This document shows positions 48,084 to 57,772 of a stretch of 64,000 nt of DNA, piece by piece. Origin of the DNA: Sphingomonas sp. SCN 67-18 (lineage in GTDB: Bacteria; Pseudomonadota; Alphaproteobacteria; Sphingomonadales; Sphingomonadaceae); contig NZ_MEFG01000016.1 in the NCBI RefSeq assembly GCF_001724715.1, forward strand, positions 1 to 64,000, given 5' to 3'. A program made the position numbers and the translations under genes. The number at the start of each line of letters is the position of its first letter. Positions within the stretch are counted from its first letter, which is position 1. The notes beneath the pieces are model-generated. The model made no database searches. It had not been told where the DNA came from and worked only from the letters and a program-made list of their open reading frames with translations.

Positions 48084-50210
48084 ATGGAACGGCGCGACGA
48101 ACGGGTGGCCTGCATCGGCGCCGGGGTGATCGGCAACGCATGGGCGGCGCTGTTCGCGGCGCGCGGCTACCGGGTGGTCGTGCAGGATCCCGATCCCACG
48201 GCGGAGCAGGCGCTGGCCGCCATGGTCGACCGGGCGGCGGCGACGCTCGACGTGGCCGCCGCCGCCATTCACGGTCGCCTGTCCTTCACCACCGATCTCG
48301 CGACCGCGCTGCACGGCGCGGTCTTCGTGCAGGAAAGCGCGCCGGAAAAACTGGACCTGAAACGGCGCCTCCTCGCCGATATCGACCGCCTCGCCCCGCC
48401 GGATGCGGTGATCGCGTCGAGCACGTCGGATTTCCCGATCTCGCTGTTTCAGCCGCTCTGCCGCCACCCCGAACGGATGCTGGTCGGCCACCCGATGAAC
48501 CCGCCCTACGCAATCCCGCTGGTCGAGGTGGTCGGCAGCCCCTCCACCGGCGCGGCCGCGATCGAACGCGCCTGCGCTTTCTACCGATCGGTCGGCAAGC
48601 AACCCCTGCGGCTGGACCGCGAAGTCAACGGCTTCCTCGCCAACCGGCTGCAAATGGCGCTTGAGCGCGAAGCCCTGCAGATGATCGTGCGCGGCGAGGC
48701 TACGGTGGCGCAGGTCGATGCGGCGCTGATGCACGGCGTCGGCCTGCGCACCGCCGCCGTCGGCCTGTTCGGCGGCTATGTGCTGAACGTCCGCAATGCC
48801 GACCCGGCTGCCTGGCTGGCGCACATCGCCGCCTTCGATTTCGGCCGCGATCTCGTGCACGACGAACCCTTCCCCGAATGGACGCCCGCGCTGGAAGCCA
48901 TGGTGGTCGCCCAATGGCATGACCGCATCGGCACGCCCGGCACCACCGGCCTGCGCGAACGGCGCGACACCATGGCGGTGCGGATCGCCCGGATGCAGGA
49001 CGACGCCCCGCCTCCGGCCGATCCGCACCCCGCCTTCGCCCCCGATTATCGCGCCGCCCGCGCCCGTTTCCGCGCGGCGGCGGAACGGGCGGGCGCGACG
49101 GTGGAGGCGCACGCTCTGCCGGACCAGACCGGGCCGGACGGCGAACCGCTGTTCATGGACGCCGCCTGGATCGGGCCGGAGGATGCCGACGCCGTCATCC
49201 TCTCCCTATCCGGCACGCACGGGGCGGAAGGGTTCAACGGGTCGGCGGCGCAGGTCCACTGGCTGGAACAATATGCCGGCCAGCCGCTGCCGCCCGGCGT
49301 GGCGATGCTCTTCATCCACGCGGTCAACCCGTTCGGCTTCGCCCACATGCTGCGGGTCAACGAGAATAATGTCGATCTCAACCGCAACTTCGTCGATTTC
49401 GCCGCCCCGCTCCCCGCCAACCCGGTCTATGCCGCGATCCGGAACAGCCTGCCCCGGCGCACCGGGCTGGACGAGGCGCTGGTCGGCGAATGGGATGCCG
49501 CCGTCGCCCGCGCGGTCGAAACGCACGGCGAATGGGCGGTCAGCAATGCGCTGAGCTGCGGCCAATATGAGGATCCGGACGGCGTCGAATATGGCGGAGA
49601 CCGGCTGCAATGGTCGTCACTCATAGTGACGGACATCGTCACCCGCCTCTGCGCGCGGGCGCGCCACATCGCCTATATCGACTGGCACAGCCTGATCCCC
49701 ATCGGCGACGGGCGGCTGATCCATATCGGCTTCAATGTCGGCAGCGACGCGCTGCATCGCCGGGCCGCATCCTGGTGGGGGGAGGATGCGCTTGATCCCG
49801 CCACGGTCGATGCGCAGTGGGCCAGCGGCACCTCGGTCCGGCGGCCGCACCATCATGGCGTGCTGATGTGGGGCCTGCGCCGCGCGCTGGCGCCGAACAC
49901 GGACCTTGCCGGCGCATTGATCGAATTCTGCTGCGATCCGGACGCCTTCATCCACTCGCCGGATCCGGACACGCGCACGACCATGTGGGAACGCTGGCTC
50001 TACGCCACGCGCGACCATGGCAGCGCGACCGGGCAGATGGTGACGCGCTACCTGCGCGAGGCGGCATCGCCCACCCGCCGCTCCTATCAGGATGCCGCCA
50101 TCGCGGCGGCCATGCCGGTCTATCGCCGCGCCATCGCGGGCGCGGCGCACTGGGCGGCGGAGGATGTGGCGGCGGAATGCGGCCCGCTGGTCCAGTCGGA
50201 CGCGGCCTGA
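48084..50210 (+). CDS. Fusion: 3-hydroxyacyl-CoA-dehydrogenase-like + DUF2817 M14-like deacylase
   Basis: A 708-residue two-enzyme protein. Residues 8-305 are a 3-hydroxyacid/hydroxyacyl-CoA dehydrogenase close to L-carnitine dehydrogenase and lambda-crystallin: Rossmann loop GAGVIG (12-17), SSTS, dyad His136/Glu148 (GHPMNPPYAIPLVEVV), Asn187. After a short Pro-rich linker, residues 317-708 are DUF2817, an M14/AstE-like zinc hydrolase: HGAE (His379, Glu382), NRNF and DWHS (His535). Both active sites look intact and reading is continuous. GGGGGAAAAG precedes ATG 48084. ATG 48054 would overlap the promoter. Likely cytoplasmic; substrate unknown, perhaps an N-acylated amino acid. Confidence 0.83.
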   Translation: MERRDERVACIGAGVIGNAWAALFAARGYRVVVQDPDPTAEQALAAMVDRAAATLDVAAAAIHGRLSFTTDLATALHGAVFVQESAPEKLDLKRRLLADIDRLAPPDAVIASSTSDFPISLFQPLCRHPERMLVGHPMNPPYAIPLVEVVGSPSTGAAAIERACAFYRSVGKQPLRLDREVNGFLANRLQMALEREALQMIVRGEATVAQVDAALMHGVGLRTAAVGLFGGYVLNVRNADPAAWLAHIAAFDFGRDLVHDEPFPEWTPALEAMVVAQWHDRIGTPGTTGLRERRDTMAVRIARMQDDAPPPADPHPAFAPDYRAARARFRAAAERAGATVEAHALPDQTGPDGEPLFMDAAWIGPEDADAVILSLSGTHGAEGFNGSAAQVHWLEQYAGQPLPPGVAMLFIHAVNPFGFAHMLRVNENNVDLNRNFVDFAAPLPANPVYAAIRNSLPRRTGLDEALVGEWDAAVARAVETHGEWAVSNALSCGQYEDPDGVEYGGDRLQWSSLIVTDIVTRLCARARHIAYIDWHSLIPIGDGRLIHIGFNVGSDALHRRAASWWGEDALDPATVDAQWASGTSVRRPHHHGVLMWGLRRALAPNTDLAGALIEFCCDPDAFIHSPDPDTRTTMWERWLYATRDHGSATGQMVTRYLREAASPTRRSYQDAAIAAAMPVYRRAIAGAAHWAAEDVAAECGPLVQSDAA

Positions 50211-50214
50211 CCCG

Positions 50215-51906
50215 TCAGCGCGCGGGGCAGGCGTGCCAGCCGCGCCCGCGCACCACCCGGCCCGATGCCGCGCCGGTGGGCTTGCCGTCCGCCAGCGCGG
50301 CAATGCCGTTGACGAAGACGTCGGTCACCCCGGTGGCATAGCGATGCGGATCGGTGAAGTCGGCATGGTCGGCGATGGTCGCCGGGCCGAACAGCACGAT
50401 GTCGGCATGGTGGCCGGCGCGCAGCAGCCCCCGGTCGGCAAGGCCGAGTATGGCGGCGGGCAGCCCGCTCATCCGACGCACCGCTTCCGCCAGCGGGAAT
50501 GATTTTTCGTCGCGGGCATAATGACCGAGGATGCGCGCGAAGCTGCCATAGGTGCGGGGGTGGACGCGGCTGTTCAGGAACGCGCCCTCCGCCGCAATCG
50601 CCGGGGCGTCGGACGCGATGCCGGTGAACGGCCAGCCAAGCGCAGCGCGCAGATTATCCTCGCTCATCGTCTCGTAGATCGTGTCCACCCGGCCCCGGTC
50701 CGCCACCACCAGGTCGATCGCGGCCTCCTCCGGCGAAACGCCCCGCTCGCGCGCAATGTCGGCCAGCGTCCGGCCGATCAGCGGCTGCAAGGCGGCGGTG
50801 CGGACGCCGGCGATCGTCGCCTTGTCCGGCCCGGCCATGCGCAGCACATTCTCCCAGTCGCCCTTGCCCTGCATGTCGGCAATGGCGCGGCGGCGGGTGG
50901 CGGGGTCCTGCAGCCGCGCGATCCCCGCCTCCATGCCGCCGTCGAACAGCCAGGGCGGCATCGATGCGTCCAGCCCGGTGCCCGATGCGATATAGGGATA
51001 GACGTCGGCGCTCACCCGCAGGCCGGATTGGCGGGCCGCCTCGATCCGCGCGATCGCCGTCGCCATTTTCGGCCAGTTGTCCCGCCCGCCGACCTTCAGA
51101 TGATAGTAATGGACGGGCACGTCCGCCGCCCGGCCGATCCCGATCGCCTCGTCGACGCTTTCGAGGAAGCGGTCGCCCTCGCTGCGCAAATGGGTGGCAT
51201 AGACGCCGCCGCACTCCGCCGCGGCGCCCGCCAGCGCCACCAGTTCCGGCGTTTTGGCGAAGGTGCCGGGCGGATAGATGAGCGCGGAGGCGACCCCCAT
51301 CGCCCCCTCGTCCATCGCCCGGCGCACCACGCCGCGCATCGCCTCGATCTGCGCGGGATCGGGGTCGATGGCGGCGTCGCCCAGCACCATCTCGCGCGCC
51401 GTCGCCGCGCCGATGAAGGAAGCGATGTTGGGCGCGATCCCGCCGGCCGCGACATGGTCCAGATAGCCGCCCAGCGTCGTCCAGCGCACCGGATAGCCCA
51501 GCCCCTCCTCCTGCTGCGCGGCCAGCGCCTTCGCCATCGCCGGGGTCAGCGGCCCCATCGAACTGCCTTCGCCCATCACCTCCAGCGTCACGCCCTGCCG
51601 CAGGTCGCTGAGACCGCGCCCGTCGATCAGCAGCGATTCCGTCGCCCAGCTCAATATGTTGATGAAACCCGGCGCCACCGCCTTGCCCGTCGCGTCGATC
51701 ACTTTGCGCGCGGTCCCCGGCGCATGGGGGCCGACATAGGCGATGCGGTCTCCCGCCACCGCGACGTCGCCGACAAAAGGCGCGCCGCCCGATCCGTCAT
51801 GCACGGTGCCGTGCCGGATCAGCAGATCATAGGACGGCGCCGTCGCGCAGCCCGCCAGCAGCAGCGCCGCCAGTGCCGGGGCCAGCCGGCCGCGCCGCCT
51901 AGCCAC
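50215..51906 (-). CDS. N-acyl-D-amino-acid deacylase-family lipoprotein
   Basis: A 563-residue amidohydrolase of the D-aminoacylase group with a lipoprotein leader (LAALLLAGCAT). It has YDLLIRHGTVHDGSGGAPFVGDVAVAGDRIAYVG, ATHLRSEGDRFLESVDEAI, YYHLKVGG and GIASDAPAI. The first metal motif, normally PGFIDxHxH, is APGFINILSWATESLL, so the two early His are missing. This is a recurrent subgroup rather than a random loss. It probably hydrolyses N-acylated D-amino acids or D-dipeptides at the envelope. GTG start overlapping the end of the AraC gene. Convergent with the fusion gene, four bases apart. Confidence 0.8.
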   Translation of the reverse strand: MARRRGRLAPALAALLLAGCATAPSYDLLIRHGTVHDGSGGAPFVGDVAVAGDRIAYVGPHAPGTARKVIDATGKAVAPGFINILSWATESLLIDGRGLSDLRQGVTLEVMGEGSSMGPLTPAMAKALAAQQEEGLGYPVRWTTLGGYLDHVAAGGIAPNIASFIGAATAREMVLGDAAIDPDPAQIEAMRGVVRRAMDEGAMGVASALIYPPGTFAKTPELVALAGAAAECGGVYATHLRSEGDRFLESVDEAIGIGRAADVPVHYYHLKVGGRDNWPKMATAIARIEAARQSGLRVSADVYPYIASGTGLDASMPPWLFDGGMEAGIARLQDPATRRRAIADMQGKGDWENVLRMAGPDKATIAGVRTAALQPLIGRTLADIARERGVSPEEAAIDLVVADRGRVDTIYETMSEDNLRAALGWPFTGIASDAPAIAAEGAFLNSRVHPRTYGSFARILGHYARDEKSFPLAEAVRRMSGLPAAILGLADRGLLRAGHHADIVLFGPATIADHADFTDPHRYATGVTDVFVNGIAALADGKPTGAASGRVVRGRGWHACPAR

Positions 51907-52654
51907 GCAGGCCGGCCGCCGCGTCCGAACGGGCGTAGCGCGACGGCGACATGCCGAAATTCTGGCGAAAGATCATGCTGAAGGTGGCGACGCTCTCATA
52001 GCCCACCTCATAGGCGACGCGGGTCACGGATTCGCCCATGCGCAGCCGCGCCGTCGCTTCCTCCAGCCGCGCCTGCTGCCGCCACACGGCCAGGCTCAGC
52101 CCGGTCTGCAACCGGAAATTGCGGGTCAGCGCGCGCCTGCTCATCCCCACGATCCGCGCCCATTCGTCGATGGTGCGGTTGTCGGACGGATCGGCGAGGA
52201 TCGCCTGGCAGATGTTGAGCAACCGGCTGTCCTTGGGCGCGGTCATCCGCCCGGCCGGCCGCAGCTCCGCCTCGAATTCGCTCAGGATCAGCGATTTCAG
52301 GCAGGCTTCCCTGACGCTCTGCCCGACCATGCCTTCGCTGCGCAGCGCCTCGATCAGCAATTCGCGGAAAAAGGGCGATACGTTCAACAGCCGCACCGCG
52401 CGCGGCACCGCCGTCGTCTCGTCCCCCGCCAGCGCAAAGCTGCGCAGCGCGCCCGATTTACGGGCGAAACTGCCGTAACGCACGCCCGCCGGCACCCATA
52501 GCGCGCGCTGCGGCGGCAGCACCCAGCTGCCGTTTTCCACGCTGACCACCACGATGCCGGACAGGGTGAAGAGGATCCGTCCCTCGCTGCCGCACATGTC
52601 GATGCGCGACAGCGAGGGGTCCGGATCGGACTGGCTGCAAAGCTGCTGGATCAT
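51899..52654 (-). CDS. AraC-family transcriptional regulator
   Basis: A 251-residue protein with an N-terminal cupin sensing domain (VVVSVENGSWVLPPQRALWVPAGVRY) and two C-terminal helix-turn-helix units (RTIDEWARIVGMSRRALTRNFRLQTGLSLAVWRQQARL and ESVTRVAYEVGYESVATFSMIFRQNFGMSPSRY). GGGGAGG precedes the ATG. It lies between the TonB receptor and the D-aminoacylase on the same strand and is the only regulator in the island, so it probably controls it. Confidence 0.9.
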   Translation of the reverse strand: MIQQLCSQSDPDPSLSRIDMCGSEGRILFTLSGIVVVSVENGSWVLPPQRALWVPAGVRYGSFARKSGALRSFALAGDETTAVPRAVRLLNVSPFFRELLIEALRSEGMVGQSVREACLKSLILSEFEAELRPAGRMTAPKDSRLLNICQAILADPSDNRTIDEWARIVGMSRRALTRNFRLQTGLSLAVWRQQARLEEATARLRMGESVTRVAYEVGYESVATFSMIFRQNFGMSPSRYARSDAAAGLRG

Positions 52655-52689
52655 GCAACCTCCCCGGCGGCCTGCCCGCGTCCGTGCCT

Positions 52690-54945
52690 TCAGAAACTCT
52701 GGCTGAAGCTGATGCCGATGGTGCGCGGCGTGATGATCCCCATCTTCGCGGGCGCGAACTCCATCGTCGTGTTGTCGGCAATGCCGGCATAGACGTCGAA
52801 CAGGTTCTTCGCGAACAGCGTGATGTCGAACTTGTCCGATCGCACGCCAAGGTGGACGTCCACCGTCTCATAGGGCCGGAAGGGAACCGCCAGGAACACG
52901 CCCTCCAGGTTCGACCAGCGTTTCGACTGATACTGGATGTTGCCGCCCACAAAGGCCCGCCAGTCGCCGCCCACGCGCCACTCATATTCGGGGTTCAGAT
53001 TATAGGTCCATTTGGGCGAGAACAGCAGCGCGCCGCCCACCGTGCCGCCATAGGTCGGGTCGGATTTGGTCTGCTTGGCGTCGGCATAGCCGAGGCCGCC
53101 GGAAATCGAGAGGCCGTCGACAGGCCGCGCCGTCACTTCCAGCTCGAAACCCTTGCTCTCCGCATTGCCGGCATTGCCGAACGCGCCGAATGTGCCGAAG
53201 GACACGAAACCCTGCACATTGGTCCAGTCGATGAAGTAGAGCGCACCGCTCAGCATCAGCCGGTTGTCCAGCAGGCTGGCGCGCGCGCCGACCTCATAGT
53301 TCCACAGCTTTTCCGATCCGAACTGGTTGGTGAATTCCGGCGGGATCGGCGCGCCTTCCGGCAGCGAGCGGGGGCCGCCGGGGCGGTAGCCGCTGGCGGC
53401 ACGGGCATAGAGCATCAGCTTGTCGGTCGGCTGCCAGCGCAGGTTGGCGAGATAGCTGAACACGCCTTCGCTGGATGTCGGCAGCACATAGGGGATCGGA
53501 ACCGTGGGGTCCTCCTCATTGCCGAATATGCCGAGGTCGCGGCCGCGCAGGCTGGTCTTGTTGTGCGCGTAGCGCAGGCCCACCGTCGCATCCAGTTCGG
53601 GCGTCAGATAATATGTGACGTTGCCGAAAAAGGCATATTCGCGATAGCGGCTGTGCTCATTGCCGTCATAGACCCGCACCGCCGACGTATCGAAGTCGTT
53701 GTTCGGCAGGATCGGCTGGAAGATCGAGATGAATTCCGATTTTTCCTTGGTGTAGAAACCGCCCACCAGCCATTGCAGCGGCCCCTCGCCGGTCGAGGAC
53801 AGGCGCAGTTCCTGCGTCACCTTCTTGGTTTCCAGCCCGTAGAGGAACTGCACCCGGTCGCCCTCGGGCACCAGGTCGACCAGGTCGGGCGTATAGTCGG
53901 CGCGCTTGCGGTTGCGGGCCACGGAATAGCTGGTCGCGGAAACCAGCGACATGTCCGATCCCAGATCATAGGTGATCGTCGCCGATCCTATCCGGGTGCG
54001 GGTATGGTTCCATTCCGGCGTGGTGAACTCGCTGTTGTAGCGCCCATAGACCGGGATGACCGCGTAGAGATTGTCGGGATCGAAGCCGAAGAACGCCGTC
54101 TGGTCCACCGCGACGCCGTTGATGCCATGGCTGTTCAGCTGCTGGACGACGCCGCCCAGCCGGATCGAAAGCTGCTCGGTCGGCGTCCACAAAAGCGATG
54201 CGTTGATGCCGCTGGAAACGACCCGGTTGACGTCCTTCTCGCCATCGAAGGCATTGTCCAGATAACCCGGATCGCGCCGGTAGAATCCGCTCACGCGAAG
54301 CGCCAGCACGTCGGTCGCGATCGGCAGGTTGACGTTGGCGCGCAGCGCGAACCCTTCCTCGCCATGGCGCACGGAAGACAGTTCCTGCTTCGCGCCGAAC
54401 GAGAATTCGCGCGTGTCCGGCGCCTTGGTGATGAATTTCAGCACGCCGCCCGGCGCGCTGGCGCCATAGAGCGTGCCCTGCGGCCCCTTCAGCAGCTCCA
54501 CCCGCTCCAGGATGCTGGGGTCGAGGTCGGGCGTCAGCAGCGCGCCGCCCGCGAACAGCGTCGACGATCCGAACGGAACGTCGTCGATATAGGTGCCGGT
54601 GGTGGCGCTGAACGTATTGCTGTTGACGCCGCGCACGACCACCTTGGCCAGCCCCGGCGATCCGAATGTCTGCAGCGAAACGTTGGGCATGTTGCCCAGA
54701 TAGTCCATCAGCCCGTTGGCGTTCTGCCGGCTCAATTTCTCGCCCGTCTCGACGCTGATCGCCATGGCGACGGAGGTGAGCGCCTCGGCCCGCTTGTTGG
54801 CCGTGACGATGATGACGTCGTCACCCGGCGCCGCCGGCTTCGCGTCCTGCGCCAGCACGGCGTGCGGCGCGGCAAGCGCGAACAGCCCCGCCCCGGCCAG
54901 CGCGGCCATCCTGATCCGAGCGATTCCAAATGTGTTGAAAGCCAT
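52690..54945 (-). CDS. TonB-dependent outer-membrane receptor
   Basis: A 751-residue receptor: signal peptide ending AVLAQD, a TonB-box-like DDVIIVTANKR near 43-52, and a plug domain with GTYIDDVPFGSS and ERVELLKGPQGTLYGASAPGGVLKFITK. A beta-barrel follows, ending in ITPRTIGISFSQSF with terminal Phe. It presumably imports the island's peptide or acyl-amino-acid substrate across the outer membrane. First gene of a receptor-AraC-deacylase operon. Confidence 0.93.
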   Translation of the reverse strand: MAFNTFGIARIRMAALAGAGLFALAAPHAVLAQDAKPAAPGDDVIIVTANKRAEALTSVAMAISVETGEKLSRQNANGLMDYLGNMPNVSLQTFGSPGLAKVVVRGVNSNTFSATTGTYIDDVPFGSSTLFAGGALLTPDLDPSILERVELLKGPQGTLYGASAPGGVLKFITKAPDTREFSFGAKQELSSVRHGEEGFALRANVNLPIATDVLALRVSGFYRRDPGYLDNAFDGEKDVNRVVSSGINASLLWTPTEQLSIRLGGVVQQLNSHGINGVAVDQTAFFGFDPDNLYAVIPVYGRYNSEFTTPEWNHTRTRIGSATITYDLGSDMSLVSATSYSVARNRKRADYTPDLVDLVPEGDRVQFLYGLETKKVTQELRLSSTGEGPLQWLVGGFYTKEKSEFISIFQPILPNNDFDTSAVRVYDGNEHSRYREYAFFGNVTYYLTPELDATVGLRYAHNKTSLRGRDLGIFGNEEDPTVPIPYVLPTSSEGVFSYLANLRWQPTDKLMLYARAASGYRPGGPRSLPEGAPIPPEFTNQFGSEKLWNYEVGARASLLDNRLMLSGALYFIDWTNVQGFVSFGTFGAFGNAGNAESKGFELEVTARPVDGLSISGGLGYADAKQTKSDPTYGGTVGGALLFSPKWTYNLNPEYEWRVGGDWRAFVGGNIQYQSKRWSNLEGVFLAVPFRPYETVDVHLGVRSDKFDITLFAKNLFDVYAGIADNTTMEFAPAKMGIITPRTIGISFSQSF

Positions 54946-55034
54946 GTTCCTGCCCTCCCCCGATTCGCGATTTCAGTTGAGGCACCGCCGGGTTTTCCAT
55001 CCGCGGTCGATGCCTTCGCCTCAGTGTCGCATGA

Positions 55035-55067
55035 ACTATATATTTTCCTCATAATCCGTCAATACGG
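55035..55067 (-). promoter_or_regulatory. Promoter of the TonB receptor operon with operator-like palindrome
   Basis: Minus strand TTGACG (55062-55057), 16 bp, TATAGT (55040-55035). The palindrome CCGT-CAAT-ACGG (55056-55067) covers the -35 element, a good place for the AraC protein or another regulator. The rest of the 270-bp gap to the divergent permease shows no clear second promoter. Confidence 0.55.
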
Positions 55068-55215
55068 ATATTTTGAAAGATTTTCTTCATTCGCGAAATC
55101 GCCGCTATCCGCCGGTTTTCAGGCAAGTCTGGCCCGATCCCCTGCTGGTTTGATCCCGATAGGAAAGGCAGCCCCTCCGCCCCGCGGGCATAATCGCGGC
55201 AAGGGGAGCAGCATC

Positions 55216-56760
55216 ATGGCGCACGGCAGAAAAAACGGCCTGTTCATCCGCAAGAGCGTCGACCATGTCCGCGCGGAAACGGTCAATCACGGGCTGAAGC
55301 GGTCGCTCGGCCCCATCGACCTGATGTTCCTCGGCATCGGCTCTACAATCGGCGCGGGCATCTATGTGATGACCGGCACCGCCGCCGCCACCTTCGCCGG
55401 GCCGGCGGTGCTCATCTCCTTCGTCATCGCCGGATTCGCCTGCGCCTTCGCGGCGCTCTGCTATGCGGAACTGGCCTCGACCATGCCCGTCTCCGGCTCG
55501 TCCTACACCTATGCCTACGCCACGCTGGGCGAGGTCGCGGCGTGGACGATGGGCTGGCTGATCGTGCTAGAATATGGCGTCGCGGGGGCCACGGTCGCGG
55601 TCGGCTTCTCCGGCTATTTCGCCAGCCTGCTGGCCGATTTCGGCGTCCACATCCCGGCGGGGCTGATGACGCCGCTGGTGCATGTCGCCAATGGCGGCAT
55701 GGGCGATGTCTCGATCAGCGGCTCGCTGAACCTGATCGCCGCCGGCGTCATCCTGCTGGTCACGGTGCCGCTGCTGTTCGGCGTCTCGCAATCGGCGGCG
55801 GTGAACAGCCTGATCGTCACCATCAAGGCGGGCATCCTGCTGCTCTTCGTCGCCATCGGCGTGAACGCGATCGATCCGATCAACTGGGTGCCGTTCATCC
55901 CGCCCAATGAAGGCGGCTTCAGCTATGGCTGGCCCGGCATCTTCCGCGCCGCCTCGGTGATCTTCTTCGCCTATATCGGCTTCGAGACGGTGTCGACGGC
56001 GGGCGCGGAGGCGCGCAACCCGCAGCGCGACCTGCCGATCGGCATATTGGGCGCGCTCACCGTGTGCACCCTGCTCTATATCAGCGTCGCCGCGGTGCTG
56101 ACCGGGGTGGTGCCGTTCCGCCAGCTCGGCGTGCCGGATCCGCTGGGCGTCGCCGTGGAGGCGATGAACAAGCCCTGGTTCGCGCTGGTCATCAAGGCGG
56201 GCGCGGTCATCGGCCTCACATCGGTGCTGCTAGTCCTTTCCTACGGCCAGTCCCGTGTATTCTTCGCCATGTCGCGCGACGGGCTGGTGCCGTCGCTCTT
56301 CGCCCGCCTGCACCCGCGCTACTGCACGCCGTGGGGCGGCACCATCGCGCTCGCGCTGGGCATGGCGGTCGCCGCCGCCTTCCTGCCCATCACCTTGCTG
56401 GGCGATCTGGTCAGCCTGGGCACCGCGCTGTCCTTCGCCATCATCTGCTTCACCGTCATCTGGCTACGCAACACCCATCCGGAAATAGAGCGGCCGTTCC
56501 GCGTGCCGCTCGGCGGCTTCCGGGTGCGCGGCATCTGGATCGGCGTGACGCCGCTCGCCGGCATCCTGCTGTGCAGCGCCATGGCCGGGCCGCTGCTGTT
56601 CGACGTCATTCACAAGGTGTGGATCGGCAACCCGGTGCCCGCGCTGCTGCTGGGCGGCCATGTGCTGGCGGGGGCGGTCATCTATATCGGCTATGGCCAC
56701 CGCCATTCGCGGCTGGGCAAGGGGCTCGGCCCGGCCGCCCCGGCGGAGCAGGCGGCGTGA
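55216..56760 (+). CDS. APC-family amino-acid permease
   Basis: A 514-residue, 12-helix amino acid/polyamine/organocation transporter. The first helix carries LMFLGIGSTIGAGIYVMTGTAAATFAGPAVLISFVIAGFACAFAALCYAELASTMPVSGSSYTYAYATLGEVAAWTMGW, typical of the cationic/YfnA-like APC branch. Later comes FFAYIGFETVSTAGAEARNPQRDLPIGIL. GGGGAGC precedes the ATG. Its stop overlaps dgcA, so it likely imports the amino acid handled by DgcA/DgcN. Confidence 0.9.
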   Translation: MAHGRKNGLFIRKSVDHVRAETVNHGLKRSLGPIDLMFLGIGSTIGAGIYVMTGTAAATFAGPAVLISFVIAGFACAFAALCYAELASTMPVSGSSYTYAYATLGEVAAWTMGWLIVLEYGVAGATVAVGFSGYFASLLADFGVHIPAGLMTPLVHVANGGMGDVSISGSLNLIAAGVILLVTVPLLFGVSQSAAVNSLIVTIKAGILLLFVAIGVNAIDPINWVPFIPPNEGGFSYGWPGIFRAASVIFFAYIGFETVSTAGAEARNPQRDLPIGILGALTVCTLLYISVAAVLTGVVPFRQLGVPDPLGVAVEAMNKPWFALVIKAGAVIGLTSVLLVLSYGQSRVFFAMSRDGLVPSLFARLHPRYCTPWGGTIALALGMAVAAAFLPITLLGDLVSLGTALSFAIICFTVIWLRNTHPEIERPFRVPLGGFRVRGIWIGVTPLAGILLCSAMAGPLLFDVIHKVWIGNPVPALLLGGHVLAGAVIYIGYGHRHSRLGKGLGPAAPAEQAA

Positions 56761-57746
56761 GTGGGCCGGTCCATGCGGAAGCGATCATCGAAAGATGGGC
56801 GCTCGCCACCCCCTTCATCATCTCGCGCGAACGGTTCGACGACGTGGCGGTGGTGCTGGTCACGCTGGATGACGGCCGCCATCGTGGGCGCGGCGAATGC
56901 TGCCCGGTCGGCCATTATGGCGAGACGCCGCAAAGCGTCCTCGCCCAGGTGGAACTGATGCTGGCGGCGCTGCGCAAGGGCGCGGACTGGGCCGCCATCC
57001 ATGATGATTTTCCGCCCGGCGCGGCCCGCAACGCGGTGGACTGCGCGGTGTGGGATCTGCGCGCCCGGCAGCAGGAAACGCCGGTCTGGGCAATGCTCGG
57101 CCTGCCCCGCCCCGCCCCTGTGGAAACGGTGTTCACGATCAGCATGGGCCCGCCCGACAGCATGGCCGCCGCCGCGCGCCGGGCGGAAGGGCACGCCATA
57201 TTGAAGCTCAAGCTCGGCGGGGCGGACGATGGCGCGCGCGTCGCCGCCATCCGCGCCGCCGTGCCGGACAAACGGCTGATCGCCGACATCAACGAAGCCT
57301 GGTCGCCCGCCAATCTCGCCGCCAACCTGCCCGCCATGGTGGCGGCGGGCATCGAAATGGTGGAACAGCCCTTCCCGGCGAGCATGGACGCCCCGCTGGC
57401 CGATTTCGCGCACCCGCTACCCATCGGCGCGGACGAATCCTGCCATGTCGCGGCGGACGTCGCCGGGCTGGTCGGCCGCTATGATCTGGTCAATATCAAG
57501 CTGGACAAGACCGGCGGGCTGACCGAGGCCGTCCGCCTGCTGCACAGCGCACAGGCCGCCGGGCTGGACGCGATGGTCGGCTGCATGCTCGGCACGTCGC
57601 TGGCCATGGCGCCCGCCATGCTGCTCGCCCCGGCCTGCCGCTTCGTCGATCTCGATGCCCCGCTGCTGATGGGCTGCGACCGCGCACCGGCGCTCGCCTA
57701 TCGCGGCGGCTGGGTCGATCCGCCCGCCCCGGGCCTCTGGGGCTGA
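56757..57746 (+). CDS. dgcA: N-acetyl-D-glutamate racemase / dipeptide epimerase (DgcA-like)
   Basis: A 329-residue enolase-superfamily epimerase. Motifs in order: KLKLGG (Lys-x-Lys base), IADINEAW (metal Asp), MVEQPF (metal Glu), GADESC (metal Asp), NIKLDKTGG (second Lys base) and a C-terminal DLDAPLLM. This is the L-Ala-D/L-Glu epimerase branch. Next to DUF1611 it matches the DgcA-DgcN pair, in which N-acetyl-D-Glu is turned into N-acetyl-L-Glu. GTG start within the permease stop (GTGA). Confidence 0.83.
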   Translation: MSGPVHAEAIIERWALATPFIISRERFDDVAVVLVTLDDGRHRGRGECCPVGHYGETPQSVLAQVELMLAALRKGADWAAIHDDFPPGAARNAVDCAVWDLRARQQETPVWAMLGLPRPAPVETVFTISMGPPDSMAAAARRAEGHAILKLKLGGADDGARVAAIRAAVPDKRLIADINEAWSPANLAANLPAMVAAGIEMVEQPFPASMDAPLADFAHPLPIGADESCHVAADVAGLVGRYDLVNIKLDKTGGLTEAVRLLHSAQAAGLDAMVGCMLGTSLAMAPAMLLAPACRFVDLDAPLLMGCDRAPALAYRGGWVDPPAPGLWG

Positions 57747-57772
57747 AGACACTTTTATCGAACGGACATGCC

